The notes beneath the pieces are model-generated. The model was not told the DNA's origin, searched no databases, and saw only the letters and a list, made by a program, of their open reading frames with translations. 64,000 bases of DNA from contig JAJEPU010000015.1 in NCBI GenBank assembly GCA_020686985.1, forward strand, positions 1 through 64,000, written 5' to 3'. Both the position numbers and the translations under genes were made by a program. This document shows, piece by piece, positions 7,943 through 16,861 of the stretch (position 1 is the stretch's first letter; each line of letters begins with the position of its first letter). Origin of the DNA: Brotaphodocola catenula (GTDB lineage: Bacteria > Bacillota > Clostridia > Lachnospirales > Lachnospiraceae).

Positions 7943-9814
7943 ATGTCAGTAAATTATTCCTTTCAGGATCACCTGATCAATCGCCAGGCAGAGGCAGAGG
8001 CACAGATGCTTAAGAGATTTGAGGAGGGCAATTATACAATCGCCAATCCGCTCGTTGTCTACAACGCTTACCTCGTAAACCCGCTTTCCGCAGTCATCTG
8101 CTTTGAGACTGAGGAGGAGACCGCAGTGACTCTGACCGTTCTCGGAAAGACGGTACAGGGAAACATCAGCCACACCTTCCCGAAGGCAAAGAAGCATGTG
8201 CTTCCGGTTGTTGGTCTGTATTCTGAGTATCAGAACAAGGTTGAGATCCGTGCATACCGCGGAGAGACGAACGTTGTCACGATTGATGTTCCAGATGTAT
8301 TTGACGGCAAGAAAGTTATTTTTTCGATGGATACGACTCCAGAGTATTTACAGGACAACATCATTCTGGTATCTCCGGCAGGTGAGGATCTGGCAGTTGG
8401 TTTTGACTATGCAGGCGATGCAAGATGGCATATGAATCTTCCGTGCGTATTCGACGTAAAGAGACTGAAAAATGGCAATCTGATCATGGGTACGAACCGC
8501 GTTATTCAGATGCCGTACTACATGTCCGGTCTGTACGAGATCAGCCCGTGTGGTAAGATCTACAAGGAGTTCCGTCTGCCGGGCGGCTATCATCACGATG
8601 AGTTCGAGATGGAAGATGGCAACCTCTTAGTTCTGACCGATGATCTGAGAAGAAACACTGTTGAGGATATGTGCGTTCTCGTAGATCGCAACACCGGTGC
8701 AATCTTAAAGACCTGGGATTACAAGAAGTTCCTGAATCCGGAGACCGTGAGCCATTCCGGAAGCTGGTCTGATCATGACTGGTTCCACAACAACGCTGTT
8801 TGGTATGACAAGAATACGAACTCCCTGACCTTCTCCGGTCGTCATGTTGACGCAATGGTCAACATCGACTTTGAGACCGGCGATTTGAACTGGATCATCG
8901 GTGATCCAGCAGGCTGGCCGCAGGAGATGGTGGACAAGTACTTCTTCAAGCCGATCGGCAACAATTTCGAGTGGCAGTATGAACAGCACGCTAACGTGAT
9001 TACTCCGAACGGCGATGTGATGTGCTTCGATAACCATCACTATGGTCACAAGGCAGTTGAGAGAGAGCAGTTCCTGAGTGCAGACAACAGCTACTCCAGA
9101 GGTGTTCGTTATCGCATCAACACGAAGGATATGACGATCGAGCAGGTATGGCAGTACGGTAAGGATCGCGGAGCAGAGTTCTTCTCACCGTACATCTGTA
9201 ACGTAGAGTACTACAACGAGGGACACTACATGGTTCATTCCGGTGGTATCGCTTACGATAAGGATGGCAACCCGTCTGAGGCACTCGGCGCATTCGCTTC
9301 GAGCCAGGGCGGACATCTTGAGTCGATCACCGTTGAGATCTGCGATAACAAGAAGATGCTTGAGCTCCATGTTCCGGGCAACTATTACCGCGGTGAGAAG
9401 CTGAAACTTTACAGCGATGGCATTAATCTTGAGCTTGGCAAGGGTCAGATCCTCGGTCAGATGGGTGTTACCCTTGAGATGGATACTGAAGTTCCGGCAG
9501 ACAGCCAGGGTGCAATGCTTCCGGAGTCCTGCAGCGCAAGAGTAGAAGACGAGATCGATCGTTTCACCTTCTTCTCCCGTTTCGAGAAGGGACAGCTCGT
9601 TATCCTTCAGCTTGAGAAGGGCGAGGAGATCCATCGTTACTTCATCTCCACAACCGCAGTTCCGTTCCTTGCAATGTGCTGTGGAACCTTCCTTGATTCC
9701 GATGATCGTAACACGAGAACGAACATCAACAAGGCAGGCTTAGAGGGCGATTACGATCTGCGCGTCATCATCGACGATCAGAAGTATGAGACCGGCATCA
9801 AGATTCATTGCTAA
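7943..9814 (+). CDS. Arylsulfate sulfotransferase (ASST family), paralog 1
   Basis: The start at 7943 is chosen because gaggagg lies just upstream with the same spacing as in the next paralog; it gives 623 residues. An N-terminal beta domain (about 1-125) precedes a beta-propeller catalytic domain. Candidate active-site histidines are in GGYHHDE (217-218), HDWFHNN (278, 282), EQHANV (349) and HSGGI (432). Enzymes of this family move sulfo groups from phenolic sulfates to other acceptors through a sulfo-histidine, without PAPS. There is no signal peptide, so it is cytosolic, unlike E. coli-type periplasmic ASST. The arginine found in FDNGHWR of paralog 2 is absent here (FDNHHYGHK). The last residue is cysteine. 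Substrate and acceptor are unknown. Confidence 0.88.
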   Translation: MSVNYSFQDHLINRQAEAEAQMLKRFEEGNYTIANPLVVYNAYLVNPLSAVICFETEEETAVTLTVLGKTVQGNISHTFPKAKKHVLPVVGLYSEYQNKVEIRAYRGETNVVTIDVPDVFDGKKVIFSMDTTPEYLQDNIILVSPAGEDLAVGFDYAGDARWHMNLPCVFDVKRLKNGNLIMGTNRVIQMPYYMSGLYEISPCGKIYKEFRLPGGYHHDEFEMEDGNLLVLTDDLRRNTVEDMCVLVDRNTGAILKTWDYKKFLNPETVSHSGSWSDHDWFHNNAVWYDKNTNSLTFSGRHVDAMVNIDFETGDLNWIIGDPAGWPQEMVDKYFFKPIGNNFEWQYEQHANVITPNGDVMCFDNHHYGHKAVEREQFLSADNSYSRGVRYRINTKDMTIEQVWQYGKDRGAEFFSPYICNVEYYNEGHYMVHSGGIAYDKDGNPSEALGAFASSQGGHLESITVEICDNKKMLELHVPGNYYRGEKLKLYSDGINLELGKGQILGQMGVTLEMDTEVPADSQGAMLPESCSARVEDEIDRFTFFSRFEKGQLVILQLEKGEEIHRYFISTTAVPFLAMCCGTFLDSDDRNTRTNINKAGLEGDYDLRVIIDDQKYETGIKIHC

Positions 9815-9867
9815 GATTCATAAGATTCAGGGGTTGAATTTAAGGAGAAGAAAGACCCAGATAGTCA

Positions 9868-9900
9868 GACTGTCAAGCCCGGGTGCAAAACCTGACAGTC
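9868..9900 (+). promoter_or_regulatory. Hairpin just upstream of paralog 2 ribosome site
   Basis: gactgtca at 9868-9875 pairs perfectly with tgacagtc at 9893-9900 across a loop of 17 bases. It lies four bases before the AGGAGG of the second sulfotransferase gene. There is no U-run, so it is not a terminator. It could stabilise a processed transcript or tune translation between the two paralogs. Confidence 0.55.
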
Positions 9901-9915
9901 ATATAGGAGGAACTT

Positions 9916-11796
9916 ATGGGAGTCGATTTTAGAAATGTAGAACATATCATCAAGCGTCAGTACAAGGCAGAGCAGGAGTTCTTAAACGAGTATGCACAGG
10001 AGAAGCACACGATTGCGAATCCGTATGTGAAGTTAAACCCGTATCTGATCGCTCCGCTGACTGCACTTGTGATGTTTGAGAACGAGAAGCCGGCATTTGC
10101 AAAGGTAACCGTAAAGGGAAAGGAGAGCGCAGGCGATATGATGTATCGTCCGGCATCCGATTCCAAGAAGATGGTAATTCCGGTGTACGGTCTGTATGCA
10201 GACTATGAGAATACCGTGATCATCGAGTTAAGCACCGGCGAGAAGGCAGAGATCAAGATTCAGACCGAGCCGGCACCGAAGAAAGTCTGGAAGCCGACCT
10301 ATATCAAGACAACGCCGGAGTACATGGAGGACAATGTGGTGTTCGTAAGCCCGACCTCCCCGGCATGCACCGCAGCTTATGACTATGCAGGAGATGCGCG
10401 TTGGTACAACACGCTAAACCTTGCATTTGACTTAAAGCGTGCAAAAAATGGTCGTCTCTTCGTTGGTACCGATCGCCTGGTTGCTCCGCCATACCACACG
10501 ACAGGTGTGTATGAGATGGGCATGATCGGTAAGATCTACAAAGAGTACCGTGTTCCGGGTGGTTATCACCATGACGAGTGGGAGATGGAGAACGGCGATC
10601 TGCTGATTCTGACTCAGGATCTTCCGCGCGGCACCGTTGAGGATGTCTGCGTTCTCGTAGACAGAAAGACGGGTGAGATCTTAAAGAAATGGGATCATCA
10701 GGACGTTCTTCCGGTATATCCGGTTGGCGGTTCCGGAAGCCAGGACGGTCACGACTGGTTCCATAACAATGCAGTTTGGTACGACAAGAAGACGAATTCT
10801 CTGACGTTCTCCGGTCGTCACCAGGATATCATCATCAACCGCGATTTTGAGACCGGAAAGCTCAACTGGATCATCGGTGATCCGACCGGCTGGCCGGAGG
10901 AGATGCAGAAGTACTTCTTCAAGCCGATCGGCGACGGAGACTTCGACTGGCAGTATGAACAGCATGCCTGCATGATTCTGCCAAACGGCGATGTGATGTG
11001 CTTCGATAACGGTCACTGGAGATCGAAAGAGAAGGAGAACTACCGCGCAGCGAAGGACAACTTCTCCCGCGGTGTCATCTACCACATCGATACTGAGAAT
11101 ATGACGATCGAGCAGGTATGGCAGTATGGTAAGGAGAGGGGCGCAGAGTTCTTCTCCACCTATATCTGCAACTGCGAGTACTATGAGCCGGGTCACTACA
11201 TGGTTCACTCCGGCGGTATCGGCAAGGAGAATGGCGAGTGGATGAACGTTCCGGGTGCTGCAAAGACGGAGGGCATCGACAATGGAACCGTAGAGCTCAG
11301 CTCGATCACTGTTGAGATCAAGGATGATGAGGTTATGTACGAGATGCATCTGCCGGCAAACTACTACCGCGCAGAGAAGCTCAAACTCTACGATGAGATG
11401 GATCAGGTTAGCTTTGGCGAGGGCGAGATCCTTGGTACTCTCGGTGTGACCGAGGAGTTCTTAACCGAAGCTCCGGCAGAGCCGTCCGGCATAATTCCGG
11501 ATCAGTACAAGACAAAGATCGCAAAGGAAGAGGATCGTCTTGTATTTAAGGCAAGTTTTGAGAAGGGCATGCTTGTTATGCTCAACCTTGAGGGCGAGAA
11601 TGGCGCTCCGAACCGTCATTACTTCGTTCCGACGACGAAGAGACCGTTCCTTGCAATGTGCGTAGGAACCTTCCTTGAGCATGATCCGAGAGCTGTTGAG
11701 GTTCCGATCAGCGCAGAGGGAATTGAGGGCACTTATAAGGTAACTGTCACCGTAGATGATAAAAAATATGATACAGGTGTAGAAATTACCTTTTAA
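9916..11796 (+). CDS. Arylsulfate sulfotransferase (ASST family), paralog 2
   Basis: This 626-residue protein aligns along its whole length with the preceding gene, including PEYxxDN, DYAGDARW, PGGYHHDE, HDWFHNNAVWYDK, LTFSGRH, NWIIGDP and YMVHSGGI. Candidate catalytic residues are His219, His279, His283, His350, Arg369 (in FDNGHWR) and His431. The spacing of His350 and Arg369 is close to the His/Arg pair of characterised ASSTs. No signal peptide is present. The copies arose by tandem duplication and have diverged around the FDN segment, which suggests different donors or acceptors. It is followed by asrABC after a structured leader, so released sulfite could pass straight to reduction. The enzymatic family is clear; the reaction in vivo is not. 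Confidence 0.88.
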   Translation: MGVDFRNVEHIIKRQYKAEQEFLNEYAQEKHTIANPYVKLNPYLIAPLTALVMFENEKPAFAKVTVKGKESAGDMMYRPASDSKKMVIPVYGLYADYENTVIIELSTGEKAEIKIQTEPAPKKVWKPTYIKTTPEYMEDNVVFVSPTSPACTAAYDYAGDARWYNTLNLAFDLKRAKNGRLFVGTDRLVAPPYHTTGVYEMGMIGKIYKEYRVPGGYHHDEWEMENGDLLILTQDLPRGTVEDVCVLVDRKTGEILKKWDHQDVLPVYPVGGSGSQDGHDWFHNNAVWYDKKTNSLTFSGRHQDIIINRDFETGKLNWIIGDPTGWPEEMQKYFFKPIGDGDFDWQYEQHACMILPNGDVMCFDNGHWRSKEKENYRAAKDNFSRGVIYHIDTENMTIEQVWQYGKERGAEFFSTYICNCEYYEPGHYMVHSGGIGKENGEWMNVPGAAKTEGIDNGTVELSSITVEIKDDEVMYEMHLPANYYRAEKLKLYDEMDQVSFGEGEILGTLGVTEEFLTEAPAEPSGIIPDQYKTKIAKEEDRLVFKASFEKGMLVMLNLEGENGAPNRHYFVPTTKRPFLAMCVGTFLEHDPRAVEVPISAEGIEGTYKVTVTVDDKKYDTGVEITF

Positions 11797-11802
11797 ATGT
11801 AG

Positions 11803-11933
11803 TATAATTATATAGCTAGCCAATATTGCGGAAAAGGTTTCTGCCTGTTCTCAGCAGGGCGAAATTGTGAGGCAGGCGGAAATCATATAAAGGCGCAAAC
11901 TCATGCGTTTCCGGTGGAAATCCGGGGATGCAT
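11803..11933 (+). promoter_or_regulatory. Structured 5' leader with promoter-like box before asrA
   Basis: A -10-like tataat lies at 11803-11808 just after the sulfotransferase stop. The following 130 bases fold strongly. tttctgcctg (11838-11847) pairs with caggcggaaa (11873-11882) with one G-U pair, and the inner tctca pairs with tgagg. A second hairpin joins atgc (11903-11906) with gcat (11930-11933) and ccgg with ccgg. The asrA ribosome site follows ten bases later. The compact two-stem form next to a ribosome site is riboswitch-like, but it matches no class I can recall. Confidence 0.5.
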
Positions 11934-11956
11934 AAAACAAAGGAGGAGTTGTTTTC

Positions 11957-12994
11957 ATGGGATACAAAGTGAGCTTTGAAGAAGCCAACAAGATCCTGGC
12001 AGAGCTTCAGAACGAGTATGAAATCTGGGCACCGAAGCGATTCGTAGGCAAGGGCAGATATTCTGACACCGATCTGGTAAAGTATGCTAAGATCAACACG
12101 ATTGAGGAAGTTGAGTACAAGAAGAAATCTGACTTCCCGGCAAAAGAGGTTCTGACCCCGATCACCGAGTCTCTGTTCTACTTCACTGAGGACGAGTTCA
12201 TCGAGAGCAAGGCAACCAATAAGAAACTGCTGATCTTCATGCGTCCGTGTGACATTCACGCACAGCATCATCAGGAGCGCATCTATTTAAGCAACGGTAA
12301 CTTCGAGGACATGTACTACAAGCGCATGAACGAGAAGGTTAAGATTGTCATGATGGAGTGTGCTGAGAGCTGGGATACCTGCTTCTGCGTAAGCATGGGA
12401 ACCAACAAGGCAGAGGACTACTCTCTGGCAGTTCGCTTCGGTGAGGATGGACTTCTGGTTGACGTGAAGGATCAGGATTTTGCAGGATGCTTCGAGAATG
12501 ACGAGAAAGCAGACTTTACGCCGGATTATGTAAAAGAGAATGTTCTGAAAGTAACCGTTCCGGAGATCCCGAACAAGGATGTCCTGACCAAGTTAAAACA
12601 GCATCCGATGTGGAACGAGTACAACAAGCGTTGTATCTCCTGCGGAGCTTGTACGATTGCATGTAGCACCTGTACCTGCTTTACCACAACGGATATCATC
12701 TACAACGAGAATGGTCGTGTCGGTGAGAGAAAGCGTACTTCCGCTTCCTGCCAGATCAAGGGCTTTACCGATATGGCTGGTGGCATGAGCTTCCGCAACA
12801 CTGCCGGTGATCGTATGCGTTATAAAGTACTCCACAAATTCCACGACTACAAGGCACGTTTCAAAGATTATGATATGTGCGTAGGTTGCGGTCGATGCAT
12901 GGAGCGTTGTCCGGAACTGATCTCCATCGTAGCAACTGTCAACAAGATGAGCAAGGCGATCGATGAGATCGTAGCTGAGTCTGACAAGGCGTGA
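11957..12994 (+). CDS. asrA: Anaerobic sulfite reductase subunit A (iron-sulfur)
   Basis: The 345-residue subunit carries two ferredoxin-like cysteine clusters in its C-terminal third: CISCGACTIACSTCTC near residues 224-239 and CVGCGRCMERCP near 312-323. The N-terminal 200 residues match the AsrA/HydB-type electron-transfer domain, including RPCDIHA. It passes electrons from AsrB to the sirohaem subunit AsrC in the cytosolic NADH-dependent sulfite reductase. The ribosome site aaaggagg precedes the ATG. It opens a tight asrABC operon behind a structured leader. Family length is normal. Confidence 0.96.
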   Translation: MGYKVSFEEANKILAELQNEYEIWAPKRFVGKGRYSDTDLVKYAKINTIEEVEYKKKSDFPAKEVLTPITESLFYFTEDEFIESKATNKKLLIFMRPCDIHAQHHQERIYLSNGNFEDMYYKRMNEKVKIVMMECAESWDTCFCVSMGTNKAEDYSLAVRFGEDGLLVDVKDQDFAGCFENDEKADFTPDYVKENVLKVTVPEIPNKDVLTKLKQHPMWNEYNKRCISCGACTIACSTCTCFTTTDIIYNENGRVGERKRTSASCQIKGFTDMAGGMSFRNTAGDRMRYKVLHKFHDYKARFKDYDMCVGCGRCMERCPELISIVATVNKMSKAIDEIVAESDKA

Positions 12995-13013
12995 GAGAGA
13001 GAGGTGGAGAAGA

Positions 13014-13805
13014 ATGAATAACATTATCAAGCCGGTAGCATGTGAAATCATCAGCATTAAGCGTGAGAGCGTTCATGAGTATACCTTCCGTGTTGCTACG
13101 GATATCAAACCAAATCCGGGACAGTTTTTACAGCTTTCCATCCCGAAGGTAGGTGAGGCTCCGATTTCTGTCAGCTCCTATGGTGAGGGCTGGATGGAGT
13201 TTACCATTCGTTCTGTAGGTAAAGTAACGGATGAAATTTTTGAGATGCAGCCAGGAGATCATCTGTTCCTGCGTGGACCGTACGGACACGGATGGCCGAT
13301 TGAGCAGTATAAGGGCAAGCATGTCGTAGTCATCACCGGTGGTACCGGTCTGGCTCCGGTAAAGAGCATGCTGAATATGTTTTATGAGAACCCGGATTAC
13401 GTGAAGAGCGTAACCTTAATCAGCGGATTTAAGAATGAGGAAGGCATCATCTTCAAAGAGGATCTTGAGAGATGGAAAGAGCGCTTCACGACTTACTACA
13501 CGCTGGATCGTGACCACAAGGATGGCTGGAACACCGGTTTCGTTACCGAGTTCGTTTCCAAGGTTCCGTTAAAGGAGTTTGGAGAGGATTACGAGATGGT
13601 AATCGTAGGACCGCCACCAATGATGAAGTTCACCGGTCTGGAGGCTGTAAAGTGTGGTGCTAAGGAAGAGAAGATCTGGGTATCCTTCGAGAGAAAGATG
13701 TCCTGCGCAGTAGGTAAGTGCGGACACTGCCGTATCGACGAAGTGTATGTCTGCCTGGATGGCCCGGTATTCAACTATACACAGGCTAAGAATCTGATTG
13801 ACTAA
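13014..13805 (+). CDS. asrB: Anaerobic sulfite reductase subunit B (FAD/NAD-binding)
   Basis: This 263-residue flavoprotein has the ferredoxin-NADP reductase fold. An N-terminal FAD barrel includes PGQFLQLSIP, the NAD-binding half contains VVVITGGTGLAP, and a C-terminal cysteine cluster CAVGKCGHCRI ligates an iron-sulfur centre. It draws electrons from NADH for sulfite reduction. It starts 19 bases after asrA with a ggtgga-type ribosome site and is 17 bases from asrC, so the three genes are translated together. Length and motifs are typical. Confidence 0.96.
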   Translation: MNNIIKPVACEIISIKRESVHEYTFRVATDIKPNPGQFLQLSIPKVGEAPISVSSYGEGWMEFTIRSVGKVTDEIFEMQPGDHLFLRGPYGHGWPIEQYKGKHVVVITGGTGLAPVKSMLNMFYENPDYVKSVTLISGFKNEEGIIFKEDLERWKERFTTYYTLDRDHKDGWNTGFVTEFVSKVPLKEFGEDYEMVIVGPPPMMKFTGLEAVKCGAKEEKIWVSFERKMSCAVGKCGHCRIDEVYVCLDGPVFNYTQAKNLID

Positions 13806-13822
13806 GGAAAGGGGCAAGGATT

Positions 13823-14914
13823 ATGAATCAGGATATTGATATTAAGAAAGTGCGTCTCAACTGTTTCCGTCAGTCTAAAGTACCGGGTGAGTTCATGCTT
13901 CAGCTGCGTGTTCCGGGTGCTGCTCTTGCTGCAAAGCATCTGACAATGGTACAGGAGATTTGTGAGAAATGGGGAAATGGAACCTTCCATTTCGGAACCA
14001 GACAGACCTTTGATATTCCGGGAATCAAGTACGAGAATATCGAGGCAGTAAACAAGTATATCAAGGGTTACATTCATGATATTGATGTGGAGAGCTGTGG
14101 CGTAGACATGAATACGATCGCTGGTCAGCCGGCTGAGTATGATGTTGAGAGCGGTTATCCGACCATCGGTGCAAGAAACATCATGGCATGTGTTGGTAAT
14201 GCACACTGCATCAAGGGTAATGCAAACACCGCAGAGCTGGCAAGAAAGATCGAGAAGCTGATCTTCCCGTCTCACTACCACATCAAAGTTGCAGTTGCAG
14301 GATGCCCGAACGACTGTGTAAAGGCAAACTTCAACGATTTCGGTATCATGGGTATCAACAAGCAGATCTACGACATCGATCGTTGTATCGGCTGCGGCGC
14401 TTGTGTAGAGGCTTGTCAGCATCATGCAACCGGCGTTCTGAGCCTGAACAAGAACGGCAAGATCGACAAGGACACATGCTGTTGCGTAGGTTGTGGTGAG
14501 TGTTCTATCGCCTGCCCGACTGGAGCTTGGAGCAGAGGACCGCACCTGTACCGCGTTACCCTTGGTGGACGTACCGGTAAGCAGAACCCGCGTTCCGGTA
14601 AGCTGTTCTTAAACTGGGTAACTGAGGATGTTATCCTTGGCATGTTCGCAAACTGGCAGAAATTCTCTGCATGGGCTCTGGATTACAAGCCGGAGTACCT
14701 GCATGGTGGTCACCTGATTGACCGTGTCGGCTACAAGGAGTTCGTAAAGCACATCTTCGAGGGTGTTACCTTCAATCCAGAAGCAAAGATGGCAGACGAT
14801 ATCTACTGGGCAGAGAACGAGCAGCGTGGAAATATGCACGTTATGCCGCTGTCTCAGCATAAGCATGCTGGCCCGGCAGAGACTGCAAATTACAGCTTTG
14901 CTCAGCAGAAGTAA
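13823..14914 (+). CDS. asrC: Anaerobic sulfite reductase subunit C (sirohaem)
   Basis: The 363-residue catalytic subunit reduces sulfite to sulfide. The sirohaem-[4Fe-4S] binding cysteines are seen in CVGNAHC and GCPNDC, the C-X5-C and C-X3-C pairs of sulfite reductases. Between and after them lie two ferredoxin clusters, CIGCGACVEACQ and CCVGCGECSIACP. The protein ends just before a strong terminator, closing the sulfur locus. With AsrA and AsrB it forms a cytosolic NADH:sulfite reductase that lets anaerobes use sulfite as an electron sink. Codon choice here is highly biased, as in the sulfotransferase genes, which suggests high expression. Confidence 0.97.
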   Translation: MNQDIDIKKVRLNCFRQSKVPGEFMLQLRVPGAALAAKHLTMVQEICEKWGNGTFHFGTRQTFDIPGIKYENIEAVNKYIKGYIHDIDVESCGVDMNTIAGQPAEYDVESGYPTIGARNIMACVGNAHCIKGNANTAELARKIEKLIFPSHYHIKVAVAGCPNDCVKANFNDFGIMGINKQIYDIDRCIGCGACVEACQHHATGVLSLNKNGKIDKDTCCCVGCGECSIACPTGAWSRGPHLYRVTLGGRTGKQNPRSGKLFLNWVTEDVILGMFANWQKFSAWALDYKPEYLHGGHLIDRVGYKEFVKHIFEGVTFNPEAKMADDIYWAENEQRGNMHVMPLSQHKHAGPAETANYSFAQQK

Positions 14915-14973
14915 GCAAATCGATTATTTGACAAGATGGTCAGATTTTCGTGAAACATAAGAGAATTTAAAGA

Positions 14974-15012
14974 AGAGGGGCAGAATCGCAGAAAGGTTCT
15001 GCTCCTTTTTCT
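14974..15012 (+). terminator. Rho-independent terminator of the sulfur locus
   Basis: ggggcagaa at 14977-14985 pairs with ttctgctcc at 14997-15005 (one G-T pair), followed by a run of five T. It ends the asrABC transcript before the pgi promoter. Confidence 0.9.
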
Positions 15013-15040
15013 TGTATTTTCTGAAATTTCATAGTATAAT
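15012..15040 (+). promoter_or_regulatory. Sigma-A-type promoter of pgi
   Basis: TTGTAT at 15012-15017 and TATAAT at 15035-15040 are separated by 17 bases. They lie directly behind the asrC terminator and about 83 bases before the pgi start. Confidence 0.75.
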
Positions 15041-15122
15041 CAATAGTAGCTATTTTAACGATCAGAATTGATCAAAAAAGCAACGTGGTTGCGAAAACGA
15101 ACAATAGCAGGAGGAGTATATT

Positions 15123-16703
15123 ATGGTTGCATGGAAAAACTTGGATACCCTTACTTCCTTTGAGGATCTCGCAAAGACAGAGCGCGTGAATCTGATTGAG
15201 GCGATGACCGGTGAGAATGGCGCAGAGCGTGTGAAGAAGTACAGTGTTCCGATGGCAGAGGGATTTGTTTACAATTATGCGGCAAAGCAGGTCGATGAAG
15301 AGGTTCTGACTGCAATGGAGAAGCTGGCTGAGGAGGCACAGCTTGCAGAGAAGTTTGAGGCTCTCTACAACGGCGAGGTAGTCAATACCGGTGAGAAGCG
15401 TCTTGTACTTCACCAGCTGACCCGTGGACAGCTCGGAGATCCGGTTGTCGCAGACGGAGTGGACAAGCGCAAGTTCTATGTAGAACAGCAGAACCGCATT
15501 GCAGAGTTCGCAAATAAAGTCCATGCAGGTGAGATCGTGAACGCAGACGGAGAGAAATTCACGACAGTTGTACAGATCGGTATCGGCGGAAGTGATCTTG
15601 GCCCGCGCGCAATCTATCTGGCTTTAGAGAACTGGGCAAAGAAGAACGGCGCATTCAAGATGGAGGCAAAGTTCATCAGCAATGTAGATCCGGATGATGC
15701 ATCCGCAGTGCTGAACTCGATCGATGTCGCACACTCCCTGTTTGTTCTTGTTTCCAAGTCTGGCACAACGCTTGAGACTCTGACAAACGAGTCCTTCGTA
15801 AAGGATGCTTTAAAGAACGCAGGTCTTGATGCATCCAAGCATATGATCGCAGTTACGAGTGAGACTTCTCCTCTGGCAAAGAGCGATGACTATCTCGCAG
15901 CCTTCTTCATGGATGACTACATCGGTGGTCGTTATTCTTCAAGCTCCGCAGTAGGTGGTGCTGTCCTGTCTCTGGCATTCGGTCCGGAGGTATTTGCACA
16001 GTTCCTTGAGGGCGCAGCAGAGGAGGACAAGCTCTCCGCAAAGAAGAACTTGCGCGAGAACCCGGAGATGCTCGATGCAATGATCGGTGTTTACGAGCGC
16101 AACGTACTGGGCTATCCGTGCACCGCAGTTCTGCCGTATTCTCAGGCTTTAAGCCGTTTCCCGGCACATCTTCAGCAGTTGGATATGGAGTCCAACGGTA
16201 AGTGCGTCAACCGTTTTGGTGAGCGCGTGAGCTACCCGACCGGACCGATCATCTTCGGTGAGCCTGGAACGAACGGTCAGCACTCCTTCTACCAGCTTCT
16301 GCATCAGGGAACTGACATCGTTCCGCTTCAGTTTGTCGGCTTCAAGAACAGCCAGCTGAAGAACGATGTTGTGATTCAGGGAAGCACGAGCCAGCAGAAG
16401 CTCTGCGCGAACGTTGCAGCTCAGATCGTGGCATTTGCCTGCGGTAAGTCTGATGAGAACCGCAACAAGAATTTTGAGGGCGCACGTCCGTCCAGCATCA
16501 TCATCGGCGATGAGGTAACCCCGAGAACAATCGGTGCACTCCTCGCACACTTTGAGAACAAGATCATGTTCCAGGGCTTCTTATGGAACATCAACAGCTT
16601 CGATCAGGAGGGCGTACAGCTCGGAAAGGTACTTGCAAAGCGCGTACTCGCTCACGAGACCGACGGAGCACTCAAGGAATTCAGCGATCTTCTGAATATC
16701 TAA
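15123..16703 (+). CDS. pgi: Glucose-6-phosphate isomerase
   Basis: This 526-residue enzyme interconverts glucose 6-phosphate and fructose 6-phosphate in glycolysis. Both family signatures are present: FGEPGTNGQHSFYQLLHQG near residues 378-396 and GFLWNINSFDQEGVQLGK near 485-502. The sugar-phosphate loops QIGIGGSDLGPRA and VSKSGTT are also visible. It has its own promoter and terminator, so it is a single-gene transcript. The ribosome site is aggagga before the ATG. It is of the longer bacterial type. Function is certain from the motifs. Confidence 0.97.
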   Translation: MVAWKNLDTLTSFEDLAKTERVNLIEAMTGENGAERVKKYSVPMAEGFVYNYAAKQVDEEVLTAMEKLAEEAQLAEKFEALYNGEVVNTGEKRLVLHQLTRGQLGDPVVADGVDKRKFYVEQQNRIAEFANKVHAGEIVNADGEKFTTVVQIGIGGSDLGPRAIYLALENWAKKNGAFKMEAKFISNVDPDDASAVLNSIDVAHSLFVLVSKSGTTLETLTNESFVKDALKNAGLDASKHMIAVTSETSPLAKSDDYLAAFFMDDYIGGRYSSSSAVGGAVLSLAFGPEVFAQFLEGAAEEDKLSAKKNLRENPEMLDAMIGVYERNVLGYPCTAVLPYSQALSRFPAHLQQLDMESNGKCVNRFGERVSYPTGPIIFGEPGTNGQHSFYQLLHQGTDIVPLQFVGFKNSQLKNDVVIQGSTSQQKLCANVAAQIVAFACGKSDENRNKNFEGARPSSIIIGDEVTPRTIGALLAHFENKIMFQGFLWNINSFDQEGVQLGKVLAKRVLAHETDGALKEFSDLLNI

Positions 16704-16788
16704 TCGGAATAGTTAGAACTGATAACGGTCGAAAAAGATTTAGCATCTAAGAGATCTAACAAGACTTAGCGTTATAGCAAGCAAGATT

Positions 16789-16819
16789 AGCAGGGCAGAG
16801 AAATCTGTCCTGCTTTTTT
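16789..16819 (+). terminator. Rho-independent terminator of pgi
   Basis: agcagggcag pairs with ctgtcctgct over ten pairs (one G-T) with a six-base loop, followed by six T residues. Confidence 0.92.
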
Positions 16820-16861
16820 CTCTATTATCAAAGCAATTTTCGGGATTTGAGAAAGTTTTAG

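Noticed and set aside
11838-11933. Assignment of the asrA leader to a known riboswitch (c-di-GMP, ZTP, Moco, cobalamin)
   Set aside because: Key conserved core words of those classes are not present, so only a structured leader is claimed.
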